Shown piece by piece: positions 17,600 through 26,521 of a DNA stretch of 64,000 nucleotides (positions are counted from its first letter, which is position 1; every line of letters begins with the position of its first letter). The position numbers and the translations under genes were made by a program. The DNA lies in assembly GCF_004104375.1 (NCBI RefSeq), contig NZ_QOVM01000004.1, positions 124,001 to 188,000 of the forward strand. The letters are read 5' to 3'. The DNA comes from Leeuwenhoekiella aequorea (GTDB lineage: Bacteria > Bacteroidota > Bacteroidia > Flavobacteriales > Flavobacteriaceae). The notes beneath the pieces were generated by a model, which worked only from the letters and a program-made list of their open reading frames with translations, did no database searches and was not told the DNA's origin.

Positions 17600-17920
17600 T
17601 TAACTTTCGGGAGCTAATTTAACTTCTAACCCATTTAAATCTGGTGTGATAGGTATTTGACACCCTAACCGACTGTTATTCTCAACATAAAATGCTTCAG
17701 ACAGCATAGCTTCCTCATCATACCCCATTTCATTTAATTTGTGATCAGATACCACATAACACTGGCACGAGGCACACATTGCCATACCGCCACAAGTACC
17801 TTCAACCGGAAGTTCATACATCTTAAAAACTTCCATTAGATTAAGATTCATATCTGTAGGTGCTTCAAGGGCGTGAGCCACACCTTCCCGGTCAATTACT
17901 GTAATTGTTATGTCCTGCAT
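17600..17920 (-). CDS. 2Fe-2S ferredoxin (adrenodoxin type)
   Basis: A 106-residue cytoplasmic electron carrier. The cluster ligands are Cys43, Cys49, Cys52 and Cys87 in the pattern C-x5-C-x2-C-x34-C, with the motifs EGTCGGMAMCASCQCYV and RLGCQI, as in adrenodoxin/Isc-type ferredoxins. It lies in a minus-strand region with NifU and Mrp genes for Fe-S assembly about 1.1 kb upstream, which fits a role in Fe-S biogenesis or in feeding an oxygenase. Confidence 0.92.
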   Translation of the reverse strand: MQDITITVIDREGVAHALEAPTDMNLNLMEVFKMYELPVEGTCGGMAMCASCQCYVVSDHKLNEMGYDEEAMLSEAFYVENNSRLGCQIPITPDLNGLEVKLAPES

Positions 17921-18008
17921 ATCTGCTTTTCTTAAGAGCGTGCTAAATTAATAAAAAACGCTGTTGCACCGTCTTAAAACCTATTCAAATAATAGGATTT
18001 TAAAACAG

Positions 18009-18917
18009 CTATACGTCACAAATTTTTACGCCTTCCCGAAGAGCAGCAACTTTATCAGGATATGTAGGAATGAATTCCTGTGCAACATATCCCGTAAATC
18101 CAGTATCTAAAATGGCTTTGATTATTGCAGGATAATTAAGCTCTTGGGCATCATTAATTTCATGACGTCCCGGGACACCACCGGTATGGTAATGAGCAAT
18201 ATATTTGTGATGTTCATTAATAGTACGTATTACATCGCCTTCCATAATTTGCATATGATAGATATCGTAAAGCAATTTAAAATTTTCAGAATCTAGTAAT
18301 TTACAGAGATCAACACCCCACCGTGTGTGATCACATTGATAATCTTTATGATCTATTTTGCTATTAAGCAATTCCATTATCAAGACAACATTCTTCTCTT
18401 GAGCTTTTTTGACAAGTGGCGTAAGACCATCTGCACAATTTTGAAGCCCATCCTCTCTTGACAACAACCTCCTATTTCCTGAAAAAACAATAACATTTTT
18501 AATTCCCTGAGCAGCAGCTTTATCGATTAATAATGAATATTGTTCCTGCAGACTTGCGTGATTAGCTCTATCATTAAAACCATTTTCAATATTTGCAAAG
18601 CTATCTGTCGCCACTGCGCATTTGAGACCGTATTTCTCAGCTGTCTCCCATTCTTCAGGCTTCAATAAATCAATTCCTTTTAATCCTAGCTCTGCTGCAC
18701 TTTGTGCAAAATCATCAAGCGGCATTCCACTATAGCACCAGTAACACGCTGAATGATTAATGTTTCCTTTTAAGGCAATCTCTCTTTGATCGCTATCGTC
18801 CAGATTATCTTTGTTAGATTCATCTTTACAACTTAATGTTGCTAAACCTAAACTTAATCCAGAAGTTGTAAGCGCAATATTTTTTAAAGCCTTTCTGCGA
18901 CTATTAGCGTGACTCAT
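18009..18917 (-). CDS. TIM-barrel protein, hydroxypyruvate isomerase/xylose isomerase-like
   Basis: I choose the ATG at 18917 (MSHANSRRKALKNIALTTSG); a longer frame to 18953 adds 12 residues without known signal features. The SRRKALK plus hydrophobic stretch ending in LATLSC resembles a Tat-type lipoprotein leader. The remaining sequence is an AP-endonuclease-2-like TIM barrel with metal-ligand candidates in LIMELLNSK, LLYDIYHMQ, HYHTGGVPGRHE and YVAQEFIP, the set found in hydroxypyruvate isomerases. Exported Hyi-like proteins are common in Bacteroidota sugar-catabolic loci. The reaction is not certain. Confidence 0.8.
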   Translation of the reverse strand: MSHANSRRKALKNIALTTSGLSLGLATLSCKDESNKDNLDDSDQREIALKGNINHSACYWCYSGMPLDDFAQSAAELGLKGIDLLKPEEWETAEKYGLKCAVATDSFANIENGFNDRANHASLQEQYSLLIDKAAAQGIKNVIVFSGNRRLLSREDGLQNCADGLTPLVKKAQEKNVVLIMELLNSKIDHKDYQCDHTRWGVDLCKLLDSENFKLLYDIYHMQIMEGDVIRTINEHHKYIAHYHTGGVPGRHEINDAQELNYPAIIKAILDTGFTGYVAQEFIPTYPDKVAALREGVKICDV

Positions 18918-19000
18918 AAGAAGATATTTGTGATTTAAAATAAAACTAATCAATTACTTTAAATAATTGTAAATATTACGCTTATTATTTTTTTGAAATA

Positions 19001-19032
19001 AAAAAAGCAGCTTTGATAAGATCAAAGCTGCT
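19001..19032 (-). terminator. Bidirectional-looking terminator after the NifU gene
   Basis: A 12-bp perfect stem AGCAGCTTTGAT/ATCAAAGCTGCT (19006-19017 with 19021-19032) with a three-base loop, followed by T residues on the minus strand (19001-19006). A T run also follows on the plus strand after 19037. It separates mrp-nifU from the TIM-barrel gene. Confidence 0.85.
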
Positions 19033-19057
19033 TGTCATTTTTTTTATAATGTAATAC

Positions 19058-19300
19058 TTATGCAACTACATTAATCACATTTTGTATTTGTGGGGCGTGT
19101 TTTTTTATAGTCATTTCAACGCCACTTTTAAGAGTCATCTGGTTCACGCTGCATCCTACACAAGCACCCTCCAGCTGAACTTTAACTGTGGTACCATCTT
19201 CGATACCTAGTAACGCAATATCGCCACCATCACTTTGCAAAAAAGGTCTGATTTCTTCTAATGCATCTTCAACTTTCCCCTTTAATTCTAAATCTGTCAT
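19058..19300 (-). CDS. NifU-like Fe-S scaffold (NifU C-terminal domain)
   Basis: An 80-residue protein made only of the NifU C-terminal domain, with the cluster-binding Cys47-x2-Cys50 in GACVGCSVNQMTLKSGVE. Such stand-alone domains carry or transfer Fe-S clusters. It starts three bases after the stop of the Mrp ATPase gene, so the two form an operon, and the pair is a common Fe-S assembly unit in Bacteroidota. Confidence 0.93.
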   Translation of the reverse strand: MTDLELKGKVEDALEEIRPFLQSDGGDIALLGIEDGTTVKVQLEGACVGCSVNQMTLKSGVEMTIKKHAPQIQNVINVVA

Positions 19301-19303
19301 AGT

Positions 19304-20440
19304 TTATTTTTTAACGGCTGAGCAACCTGCCATAGTAGTAATCTTCACAGCTTCTGTAGGCGGTAAATCATCATTACGTTTTACTAATTCTTCAACTGTA
19401 TTACGCGTCATTTCCTGAAAAGCTTCAGAGAGCATAGTATCATCTTGCAATGCAGCAGGATGTCCTACATCACCAGCTTCACGAATACTTTGAACCAGCG
19501 GGATTTGCGCTAGTAAACGCACACCTAAATCGTCTGCAAGATTTTTTGCGCCCTCTTTTCCAAATATATAATATTTATTCTCTGGCAACTCTTCTGGAGT
19601 AAACCAAGCCATATTTTCTACAATACCTAGAACGGGTACATTTATACTTTCTTGTTGAAACATTGCAACCCCTTTCTTAGCATCTGCAAGAGCTACATTT
19701 TGAGGCGTACTCACAACTACTGCTCCGGTAAGTGGCATAGCTTGCACAATACTTAAATGAATATCACCTGTTCCCGGAGGAAGATCTACTAACAGAAAAT
19801 CTAATTCTCCCCAGGCAGCATCAAAAATCATTTGATTTAATGCTTTTGAAGCCATTGGCCCACGCCAAACAACTGCCTGATCTGGTTTTGTAAAGAATCC
19901 AATTGAAAGTATATTAACCCCGTAACTTTCTACAGGTTTCATTTTTTGCTTTCCGTCTACTTTTACAGACAGTGGCTTAGAATCCTGAACATCAAACATT
20001 ATAGGCACAGAAGGGCCGTAAATATCTGCATCTAAAATTCCCACTTTAAAGCCCATTTTTGACAGACTCACAGCAAGGTTTGCGGTAATTGTAGATTTTC
20101 CAACACCACCTTTACCAGATGCAACTGCTATAATATTTTGAATGCCCGGTATTGGCTTTCCTTTTATCTCGTTCTTAGTTTGCTTTTCTGGAGCATCTAC
20201 ACGTACATTAACTTTAACCTGAGCTTTTTGATGCACCTCAGCGTGAATCACTTTCATGATTTCTACTTCAGTTTTCTTTTTTGCTTGCAGGCTTGGGTTA
20301 TTTATAGTGATATCTACGATAACCTCGTCACCAAAGGTCACTACATTAGTCACCGCACCACTCGTTACCATATCTTCTCCTTCACCAGGCGCACTTATGG
20401 TTTTTAGTGCATTGTATATTGCTTGTTTCTCTAACTTCAC
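19304..20440 (-). CDS. Mrp/ApbC family Fe-S carrier ATPase
   Basis: A 378-residue protein with an N-terminal MIP18/DUF59 domain (about 1-90, with MVTSGAVTNV and VDITINNPS) and a ParA/MinD-type P-loop domain (deviant Walker A in GKGGVGKST, DADIYGPSVP, LLVDLPPGTGD). Mrp proteins bind and deliver Fe-S clusters in an ATP-dependent way. It is the first gene of the pair with the NifU-like gene 3 bp downstream. Length and domain order are normal. Confidence 0.93.
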   Translation of the reverse strand: MKLEKQAIYNALKTISAPGEGEDMVTSGAVTNVVTFGDEVIVDITINNPSLQAKKKTEVEIMKVIHAEVHQKAQVKVNVRVDAPEKQTKNEIKGKPIPGIQNIIAVASGKGGVGKSTITANLAVSLSKMGFKVGILDADIYGPSVPIMFDVQDSKPLSVKVDGKQKMKPVESYGVNILSIGFFTKPDQAVVWRGPMASKALNQMIFDAAWGELDFLLVDLPPGTGDIHLSIVQAMPLTGAVVVSTPQNVALADAKKGVAMFQQESINVPVLGIVENMAWFTPEELPENKYYIFGKEGAKNLADDLGVRLLAQIPLVQSIREAGDVGHPAALQDDTMLSEAFQEMTRNTVEELVKRNDDLPPTEAVKITTMAGCSAVKK

Positions 20441-20588
20441 GATATCTTACTTAGATTGATTCTAAAACTACAAATATAGGCTGAAAACTTCAGAAATCGA
20501 AAGAGTTATTGCCTATCCATGTATTGACGGTTTCTATGTCTGAAGATTAGTTTAAACCGATACTGAAACAAAAAAATAATGGCTTATT

Positions 20589-20936
20589 TTAGGTTTTAAA
20601 TCCTACCATTTCTACGGGATCCCAAAATTTATCTTCGAAGTTCTGTAGCTTATCCTCTTTAACCGTGTGACCCTCACTTTCTAGGAGCTGTTGCATGAGA
20701 TGCGTCCCTTTAAAATGGTGCTTTCCGGTAAGGAGTCCGTTTCTATTAAGTACACGGTGCGCAGGCACATCTTCAAGATTGGAAGCACCATTCATAGCAT
20801 AACCCACCATACGTGCACTGCCTGCAGCTCCCAGACATTTTGCTATTGCCCCGTAAGAAGTTACTTTCCCATACGGTATCATTCTAGTAACCTCATAAAC
20901 GCGCTCATAAAAATTAAGCGTTTCAGGTTTTGCCAT
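20589..20936 (-). CDS. Alkyltransferase-like protein (MGMT family without active-site Cys)
   Basis: The 115-residue product matches the DNA-binding domain of O6-alkylguanine-DNA alkyltransferases (NFYERVYEVTRMIPYGKVTSYGAIAK, VGYAMNG, HRVLNRNG). The catalytic PCHR motif is changed to PAHRV, so it cannot accept an alkyl group. Such alkyltransferase-like proteins bind damaged guanine and direct it to nucleotide excision repair. It overlaps the upstream LysE-family gene by 14 bp. Confidence 0.88.
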   Translation of the reverse strand: MAKPETLNFYERVYEVTRMIPYGKVTSYGAIAKCLGAAGSARMVGYAMNGASNLEDVPAHRVLNRNGLLTGKHHFKGTHLMQQLLESEGHTVKEDKLQNFEDKFWDPVEMVGFKT

Positions 20937-21555
20937 AAAGCATTCGGATTAGCGTAATAGCGACCAGAACAACCATTAAGGCAGCCATAAAATAATTTGA
21001 ATATTTAGCAAAATTACGCGGTTCATTCTGAATGCGATCAAAACCCACTACATAGATGTACAAAGCGGTAAAAGTTCCAGAGGCTGCAGCTAAAATAAAG
21101 AGAGAAACCTCCACCCAACCGTTCGTATTAGATCCAGAAACATTAAATGCTGCACTCAGCGCGCAGAAATACGGTATAGGCAACACGTTGATTAAAGCAA
21201 CTAGCATGCCTTTAGCAAAACTTTTTCTACCCGAGTGCTTTGGGATTTCTACTTCTTTCACTTTATTCTTTTTTGCGGCTATAAAAAAATATACCGCAAG
21301 AATACCAAATATTACAATACCGGTACGTAGTAAAGTATTGCGCACAATAGGATGACTAAATATATAGCGCGCAAGTAGAATTGCCACAAAAGCCTGTAGT
21401 AATACTATTATTGACGCACCTAAAGCAACCAGCATACCATTACGCCTCCCTCTGTGTACACAGGTTTTTGCAACAGACATATTTACCAATCCCGGAGGTA
21501 ATACTCCAAGAAAAGCAGCAAAATAAGTAATGAAGAAAAGTTTTGTTATTTCCAA
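20923..21555 (-). CDS. LysE family transporter
   Basis: A 210-residue inner-membrane protein with about six helices. The N-terminal FFITYFAAFLGVLPPGLVNMSVAKT has the conserved PPG and the start of the LysE/RhtB fold, though the protein is a divergent member. The family exports amino acids or other small solutes. It lies 6 bp after trmB and overlaps the alkyltransferase-like gene, forming a three-gene minus-strand unit. Confidence 0.78.
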   Translation of the reverse strand: MEITKLFFITYFAAFLGVLPPGLVNMSVAKTCVHRGRRNGMLVALGASIIVLLQAFVAILLARYIFSHPIVRNTLLRTGIVIFGILAVYFFIAAKKNKVKEVEIPKHSGRKSFAKGMLVALINVLPIPYFCALSAAFNVSGSNTNGWVEVSLFILAAASGTFTALYIYVVGFDRIQNEPRNFAKYSNYFMAALMVVLVAITLIRMLYGKT

Positions 21556-21561
21556 ATGCTT

Positions 21562-22272
21562 CTAGTTGATCCTAAATTTGATATAGGTAATAGGTTTTCC
21601 TATTTCAAGATACTGTTTTTCATAAAAAGTTTGTATCCCTACTACTTCTTTTGGAGCATCGTGGTTAATATAAATATTGTGGTGTGCATACAAAATCTCG
21701 TGACCCAGGCCTTCTAGCAAACCTAAAGTATACCCGTGCATATATTCACTGTCTGTTTTAAGATGCATTATCCCATTGGGTTTTAGTACCGTTTTGTAAC
21801 GTTCTAAAAAATGCGGATTAGTCATACGGTGTTTTGTACGCTTATATTTTATTTGAGGGTCTGGAAACGTAATCCAGATTTCTGAAACTTCATTCTCTGC
21901 AAATGCTTTATCGACAAGTTCGATCTGCGTACGCATAAATCCGGCATTATCAATGTTTTCTTCCAATGCCGTTTTTGCTCCTCGCCAGAAGCGCGCACCT
22001 TTAATATCAATCCCTAGAAAGTTTTTATCGGGAAAACGCTTTGCGAGACCTACAGTGTATTCTCCTTTTCCGCAGCCAAGCTCTAATACAATAGGCTTGT
22101 CATTTTTGAAAAAATCACGATTCCAGTTGCCTTTTAAAGGAAACTCCTGATCAGTAAGGTCTTTTCGCTCAGGCTGTACGACATTACTAAAGGTTTCATT
22201 TTCGCGAAAGCGTCTCAATTTATTTTTACTTCCCAATGCAGGTATGTATTTAATTAAAAATTTACGCGCCAA
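21562..22272 (-). CDS. trmB: tRNA (guanine(46)-N7)-methyltransferase
   Basis: A 236-residue SAM-dependent methyltransferase with VLELGCGKGEYTVGLA (SAM binding), FLGIDIKGARFW, WITFPDPQIKYKRTKHRMT and HLKTDSEYMHGYT, the TrmB signatures. It forms m7G46 in the tRNA variable loop. The length is usual. It is the first gene of the trmB-lysE-alkyltransferase-like unit and is divergent from the glycosyltransferase gene at 22484. Confidence 0.95.
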   Translation of the reverse strand: MARKFLIKYIPALGSKNKLRRFRENETFSNVVQPERKDLTDQEFPLKGNWNRDFFKNDKPIVLELGCGKGEYTVGLAKRFPDKNFLGIDIKGARFWRGAKTALEENIDNAGFMRTQIELVDKAFAENEVSEIWITFPDPQIKYKRTKHRMTNPHFLERYKTVLKPNGIMHLKTDSEYMHGYTLGLLEGLGHEILYAHHNIYINHDAPKEVVGIQTFYEKQYLEIGKPITYIKFRIN

Positions 22273-22483
22273 AGATACGAGTACTGCTTTGAAAGTGACT
22301 CCATTATTGAGATCGAAATACCAGATAACATAGTATTAACTCAAACTTTTTAATCTAATTAATTGTTTATCAGAATATTAAAATCTATGTGAAAATACTT
22401 TCTATGTGAAAAATTTTACAGTTTTAATAGTTTAATAATCTATTGGAAACATTTACGTTTAAGAGATATATCAACTTTGTAAA

Positions 22484-23647
22484 GTGCAAAAGCAAAAAAC
22501 CATACTCGTAGCTCCATTAAATTGGGGACTCGGTCACGCCACTAGATGCGTGCCACTCATACGCGAGCTTCTAAGTGAAGGCTTTGAGGTTATACTTGGA
22601 AGTGATGGTCAAGCATTAGATCTATTAAAAAAAGAATTTCCACAGCTTCAAGCTCTAGAATTACCTTCCTATAAAATAGAATACGCTAAAAACGGCAAAC
22701 GTTTTAAATGGAAAATGCTGTTGCGCAGCCCCAAAGTTCTAAAAGCTATACGCAAAGAACGCGAACAACTCAAAGAGCTTGTAAAGGCAAAAACTATCGA
22801 TGGCGTTCTATCTGATAATAGATTAGGCTTGTACCATGCAGATATCCCCACCGTATTTGTCACACATCAATTACAAGTTTTAAGCGGAAAAACCACAAAA
22901 TTAACTTCAGCAATGCATCGCAATTACATCAAACGATTTGATGAATGCTGGGTACCTGATTTTGAAGGAAAAAGCAATTTGAGTGGAAAACTTGGGCATC
23001 CTAAAAGTTTTGATATTCCGGTTAAATATATAGGTGCCCTTTCTCGATTGGAAGCTGAAGAGACAAAATCAGTTTACGATGTTATGGTGCTGCTAAGTGG
23101 CCCAGAACCTCAACGCACAGAGCTTGAAGAAATTTTAATGCACGAGTTAAAGCATTATAAGGGACAGGTTTTATTTGTAAGAGGTGTAATTGAAGCAGAA
23201 CAGACCAGTACAATTAAAGACCATATAAAGGTTGTAAATTATATGGAAACTGCAGATTTACAGCGCGCTCTATGTTCTAGTGATTTAATTATAAGTCGCT
23301 CGGGATACACTACAGTTATGGATTTGGTGAAGCTGAGTAAAAAAGCATTTTTTATTCCTACTCCCGGACAAACTGAACAAGAATATTTGGCAAAACGCTT
23401 TCAGAAGGCAGGGATTGTACCATTTGCTGAACAAGAAAAATTTAAAATTAAAGACCTTAGTAAGGTAAAAGTGTATAGTGGCTTTGAAAAATTACTAAGT
23501 GAGGGGGCCTTCAAAAACAACGGTTTTAGGGAGCTCTTCGGCTTTTTCGAGGGTAAACGAAAACTCAGAACCCACTCCAAAATCGCTTTCTATATAAATC
23601 TTTTCATCATGGGCTTCAATGATGTGCTTGACGATGGAAAGTCCTAA
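22484..23647 (+). CDS. GT28/MurG-like glycosyltransferase
   Basis: A 387-residue GT-B enzyme starting at GTG 22484. The N-terminal half has VAPLNWGLGHATRCVPLIREL, and the C-terminal half the nucleotide-sugar-binding LIISRSGYTTVMDLVKLSKKAFFIPTPGQTEQEYLAKR, as in MurG-like and macrolide glycosyltransferases. Acceptor unknown. The last 50 codons (23495-23647) run antisense through the 3' end of the histidine kinase gene, and this part looks like a non-conserved tail, as if an earlier stop was lost. Confidence 0.82.
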   Translation: MQKQKTILVAPLNWGLGHATRCVPLIRELLSEGFEVILGSDGQALDLLKKEFPQLQALELPSYKIEYAKNGKRFKWKMLLRSPKVLKAIRKEREQLKELVKAKTIDGVLSDNRLGLYHADIPTVFVTHQLQVLSGKTTKLTSAMHRNYIKRFDECWVPDFEGKSNLSGKLGHPKSFDIPVKYIGALSRLEAEETKSVYDVMVLLSGPEPQRTELEEILMHELKHYKGQVLFVRGVIEAEQTSTIKDHIKVVNYMETADLQRALCSSDLIISRSGYTTVMDLVKLSKKAFFIPTPGQTEQEYLAKRFQKAGIVPFAEQEKFKIKDLSKVKVYSGFEKLLSEGAFKNNGFRELFGFFEGKRKLRTHSKIAFYINLFIMGFNDVLDDGKS

Positions 23648-24577
23648 ACCAGAACCTCCTTCTCTTCTCGACCCACTTTTATCTACCCGATAAAAACGCT
23701 CAAATAAGCGAGGTATATGCTCTGTGGAGATCCCCTCTCCATTATCTGTAACGCGTACAATAACTTTATTCTGAATTAGATTTTCAATCGAAACTTCTGT
23801 GGTACCGTCCTGTTTGCCGTATTTAATCGAATTTACAATCAGGTTCGTTAATAATTGCTGTATACGTTCTCGATCTGCATTAACCATAATGGGTCCATTA
23901 TATGGCATATCGTAAGCAAGCGTAATATTTTTCTTAGCAGCTTTCATTTCTAAGAGATCAAAAGTTCCCTTAACCAGCTCTACCATATCAAAATACTCAT
24001 ATCTTAAATTGAGATCCCCCACTTCTAGCTTTGAGATCATATCCAGATCACTTACCAGATAAACCAAACGTTCTACTGCAGCAGCTGCACGTTTTAAGTA
24101 TTTTTTTCTAACGCTTTTATCTTTCATCGCCCCATCAAGAAGCGTATGAATATAACCTTGCGTTGTAAACAATGGCGTTTTGAGTTCGTGCGCCACATTA
24201 CCCATAAACTCCTTTCTGTATTCTTCTCTAATTTTGAGAGATTCTATTTCAAGTTTTTTACTAGCCGCAAACCGTTCTACCTCTTTGGTTAGCGTTCCCA
24301 TATCTGTAGTAACCTGACCTCGTTTTAAAGTAGTGACATCAAGAAGAGAAACATCATCGTAGATTTTTTTTACGCGCTTGTAAATAAACTTTTCTACTCG
24401 TATTTGTAAAACAGTAAATGAGAAGCAAAAGCAGATAACTGCAAAGCTCAATATCCATAAAAAATTAAAACGATCTTCTGTAAAGAAAAAAACGCTCACA
24501 AAGAGCGTTAGAAATAATGTGATATACATTGCAGAAAAGCCTGCAAAACGATATGATTTTTTAAAACTAGCAGACAT
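23495..24577 (-). CDS. Sensor histidine kinase, PhoR-like
   Basis: A 360-residue kinase. Two helices near the N-terminus (about 12-50) anchor it with almost no periplasmic loop. The HisKA motif NVAHELKTPLF carries the phospho-acceptor His130; the ATPase domain has the N box LLTNLIVNSIKYGK, G1 DNGEGIS and G2 GSGLGLSIVKH. It overlaps its response regulator gene by one base and is translated after it. The short sensor region suggests sensing inside the membrane or through a partner such as a phosphate transporter complex. Its 3' end overlaps the glycosyltransferase gene. Confidence 0.94.
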   Translation of the reverse strand: MSASFKKSYRFAGFSAMYITLFLTLFVSVFFFTEDRFNFLWILSFAVICFCFSFTVLQIRVEKFIYKRVKKIYDDVSLLDVTTLKRGQVTTDMGTLTKEVERFAASKKLEIESLKIREEYRKEFMGNVAHELKTPLFTTQGYIHTLLDGAMKDKSVRKKYLKRAAAAVERLVYLVSDLDMISKLEVGDLNLRYEYFDMVELVKGTFDLLEMKAAKKNITLAYDMPYNGPIMVNADRERIQQLLTNLIVNSIKYGKQDGTTEVSIENLIQNKVIVRVTDNGEGISTEHIPRLFERFYRVDKSGSRREGGSGLGLSIVKHIIEAHDEKIYIESDFGVGSEFSFTLEKAEELPKTVVFEGPLT

Positions 24578-25260
24578 TAAACAACAAATTTATACCCTAC
24601 CCCTTTAATTGTCTTAAATCGCTTATCTCCTATCTTTTCGCGTAGCTTTCTAATATGAACATCTATAGTCCTACCACCTACTACAACCTCATTGCCCCAG
24701 ACTTTATCTAAAATATCTTCGCGTTTAAAAACTTTTCCCGGTTTTGACGCAAGAAGTGACAACAGCTCAAATTCCTTACGAGGAAGCACAAGTTCTTTTT
24801 TATCTTTTATGATTTTATATTCTTCCCGATTAATTACTAAGTCGCCTACTTTAACCAGCGAATCCCCTTCTTCCTCCTCTTTAAGTCTGCGTAATAATGC
24901 TTTTACTTTACTCACCAAAACCTTTGGCTTTATTGGTTTTGTAATGTAATCATCTGCACCTGCATCATAGCCGGCAACTTGAGAATAATCTTCTCCACGT
25001 GCAGTTAAAAAGGTAATTATTGTTTCTGCGTGTTCCGGGAGTTTACGTATTTGCTCACAAGCTTCAATCCCATCCATCTCTGGCATCATCACATCAAGAA
25101 TAATCAAATGTGGATTGTGCTTTTTTGCCATTTTCACACCTTCTTTACCATTCTCAGCAGTAACGACTTGGTATCCTTCGTTACTAAGATTATAACCTAC
25201 AATTTCTAGGATATCTGGCTCATCATCAACAAGCAGAATTTTAATTTCCTTTTTTTTCAT
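24577..25260 (-). CDS. Response regulator, PhoB/OmpR type
   Basis: A 227-residue two-domain regulator: receiver with acidic pair D12-D13, phospho-acceptor Asp56 in LIILDVMMPEMDG and Lys in DYITKPIKP, then a winged-helix DNA-binding domain (about 130-227, REDILDKVWGNEVVVGGRTIDVHIRKLREKIG). The N-terminus and the pairing with a short-sensor kinase resemble PhoBR. It is the first gene of the pair and shares one base with the kinase start. Confidence 0.94.
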   Translation of the reverse strand: MKKKEIKILLVDDEPDILEIVGYNLSNEGYQVVTAENGKEGVKMAKKHNPHLIILDVMMPEMDGIEACEQIRKLPEHAETIITFLTARGEDYSQVAGYDAGADDYITKPIKPKVLVSKVKALLRRLKEEEEGDSLVKVGDLVINREEYKIIKDKKELVLPRKEFELLSLLASKPGKVFKREDILDKVWGNEVVVGGRTIDVHIRKLREKIGDKRFKTIKGVGYKFVV

Positions 25261-25418
25261 TCGTGTAAAGATTTAATGTAATCGTAAAGATAAGGTTTAA
25301 ATCGTGGCATAGCATTGCTATTTACATTGGTAACATTTAGATAAAGTTGAGCAGCTTATAACTAATAATTAGAGCAATCACTTGCATTTTAAATACCTTT
25401 ACGATTCTAAATATATGT

Positions 25419-26396
25419 ATGCAGTCTAACGCCATTTTTAATATTAAAACCAGTGCTGAGTTTGAAGATTTAGCTCTTCAGTCGTTCAAGCATCAATGGG
25501 AGTTTAATGCAATTTACAAAAGGTTTTGTAATCACCTGGGCATTGATCCTTCGGGCATAAATACTGTTGAGAAAATCCCGTTTCTGCCTATTCAGTTTTT
25601 TAAACAATTTGATGTACTAGCCTCTCAAAACCCCGTGCAAACTATATTTACCAGTAGTGGAACAACAGGCAGTGTAACTAGTAAGCATCTTGTAACTGAT
25701 CTAGATTTGTATGTAAAAAGTTTTCGCGAAGGCTTTAAACTACATTACGGTAATATTGAAGAATACACCGTACTGGCACTCTTACCTTCTTATCTCGAGC
25801 GCGACGGATCTTCTCTAATTGTTATGGTCGATCAATTAATTAAAGACAGTAAAAAAGAGGAAAGTGGTTTTTATCTCAACGATTATCCTGGTTTGAGTGA
25901 AAAATTAAAAAGGCTTGATGCGGAAGGTGAAAAGATTCTGCTTATAGGAGTTTCTTTCGCTCTTTTAGATCTTACTGAAGCTTTTCAGTTTAATTTAAAT
26001 AATACTATCGTTATGGAAACCGGCGGTATGAAAGGCAGACGTAAAGAGCTCATACGCGATGAGCTTCACCAGCTATTAAAAAACGGATTTGGTGTTGACA
26101 AAATTCATAGTGAATACGGGATGACCGAGTTACTCTCTCAGGGATATTCAAAAGGCGACGGCATTTTTACAACTCCTCCCTGGCTGCGTGTTTATATGAG
26201 AGATACTGAAGATGCTCTGCAACTTGTTCCTGAAGGTGTTACGGGTGGAATAAATGTCATTGATCTGGCAAATCATAATTCGTGTCCCTTTATAGCCACT
26301 CAGGATTTGGGTAAAAAGTTAGATGGAAATCGCTTTGAAATTTTAGGACGTTTTGATACTTCAGATATACGGGGTTGCAATCTAATGGTTTTTTAA
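25419..26396 (+). CDS. LuxE-like acyl-protein synthetase
   Basis: A 325-residue adenylate-forming enzyme of the LuxE group: FKQFDVLASQ, the AMP-binding TIFTSSGTTGSVTSKH, IVMETGGMKGRRKEL and HSEYGMTELLSQGY. LuxE activates fatty acids to acyl-AMP and passes them to a reductase in light-emitting bacteria, but no lux genes are here. In Bacteroidota the family is linked to acyl or phenazine-like activation in surface polysaccharide or lipid synthesis (inference). It stands alone, followed by a strong terminator. Confidence 0.82.
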   Translation: MQSNAIFNIKTSAEFEDLALQSFKHQWEFNAIYKRFCNHLGIDPSGINTVEKIPFLPIQFFKQFDVLASQNPVQTIFTSSGTTGSVTSKHLVTDLDLYVKSFREGFKLHYGNIEEYTVLALLPSYLERDGSSLIVMVDQLIKDSKKEESGFYLNDYPGLSEKLKRLDAEGEKILLIGVSFALLDLTEAFQFNLNNTIVMETGGMKGRRKELIRDELHQLLKNGFGVDKIHSEYGMTELLSQGYSKGDGIFTTPPWLRVYMRDTEDALQLVPEGVTGGINVIDLANHNSCPFIATQDLGKKLDGNRFEILGRFDTSDIRGCNLMVF

Positions 26397-26477
26397 AAAA
26401 ATATTAATATGCTTTGTAAGCTAACTAAGTAACAAGCGACTATATAACCGTTCATAATTGATTGGTTAGTTAAGTTG

Positions 26478-26517
26478 AAAAACCCGGATACTTTAGTATT
26501 AAAGTGCCGGGTTTTTT
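26478..26517. terminator. Bidirectional terminator
   Basis: A 10-bp outer stem AAAAACCCGG/CCGGGTTTTT (26478-26487 with 26507-26516) plus an inner CTTT/AAAG pair. It lies between the convergent LuxE-like and Lrp genes and has T runs on both strands. Confidence 0.85.
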
Positions 26518-26521
26518 ATGT

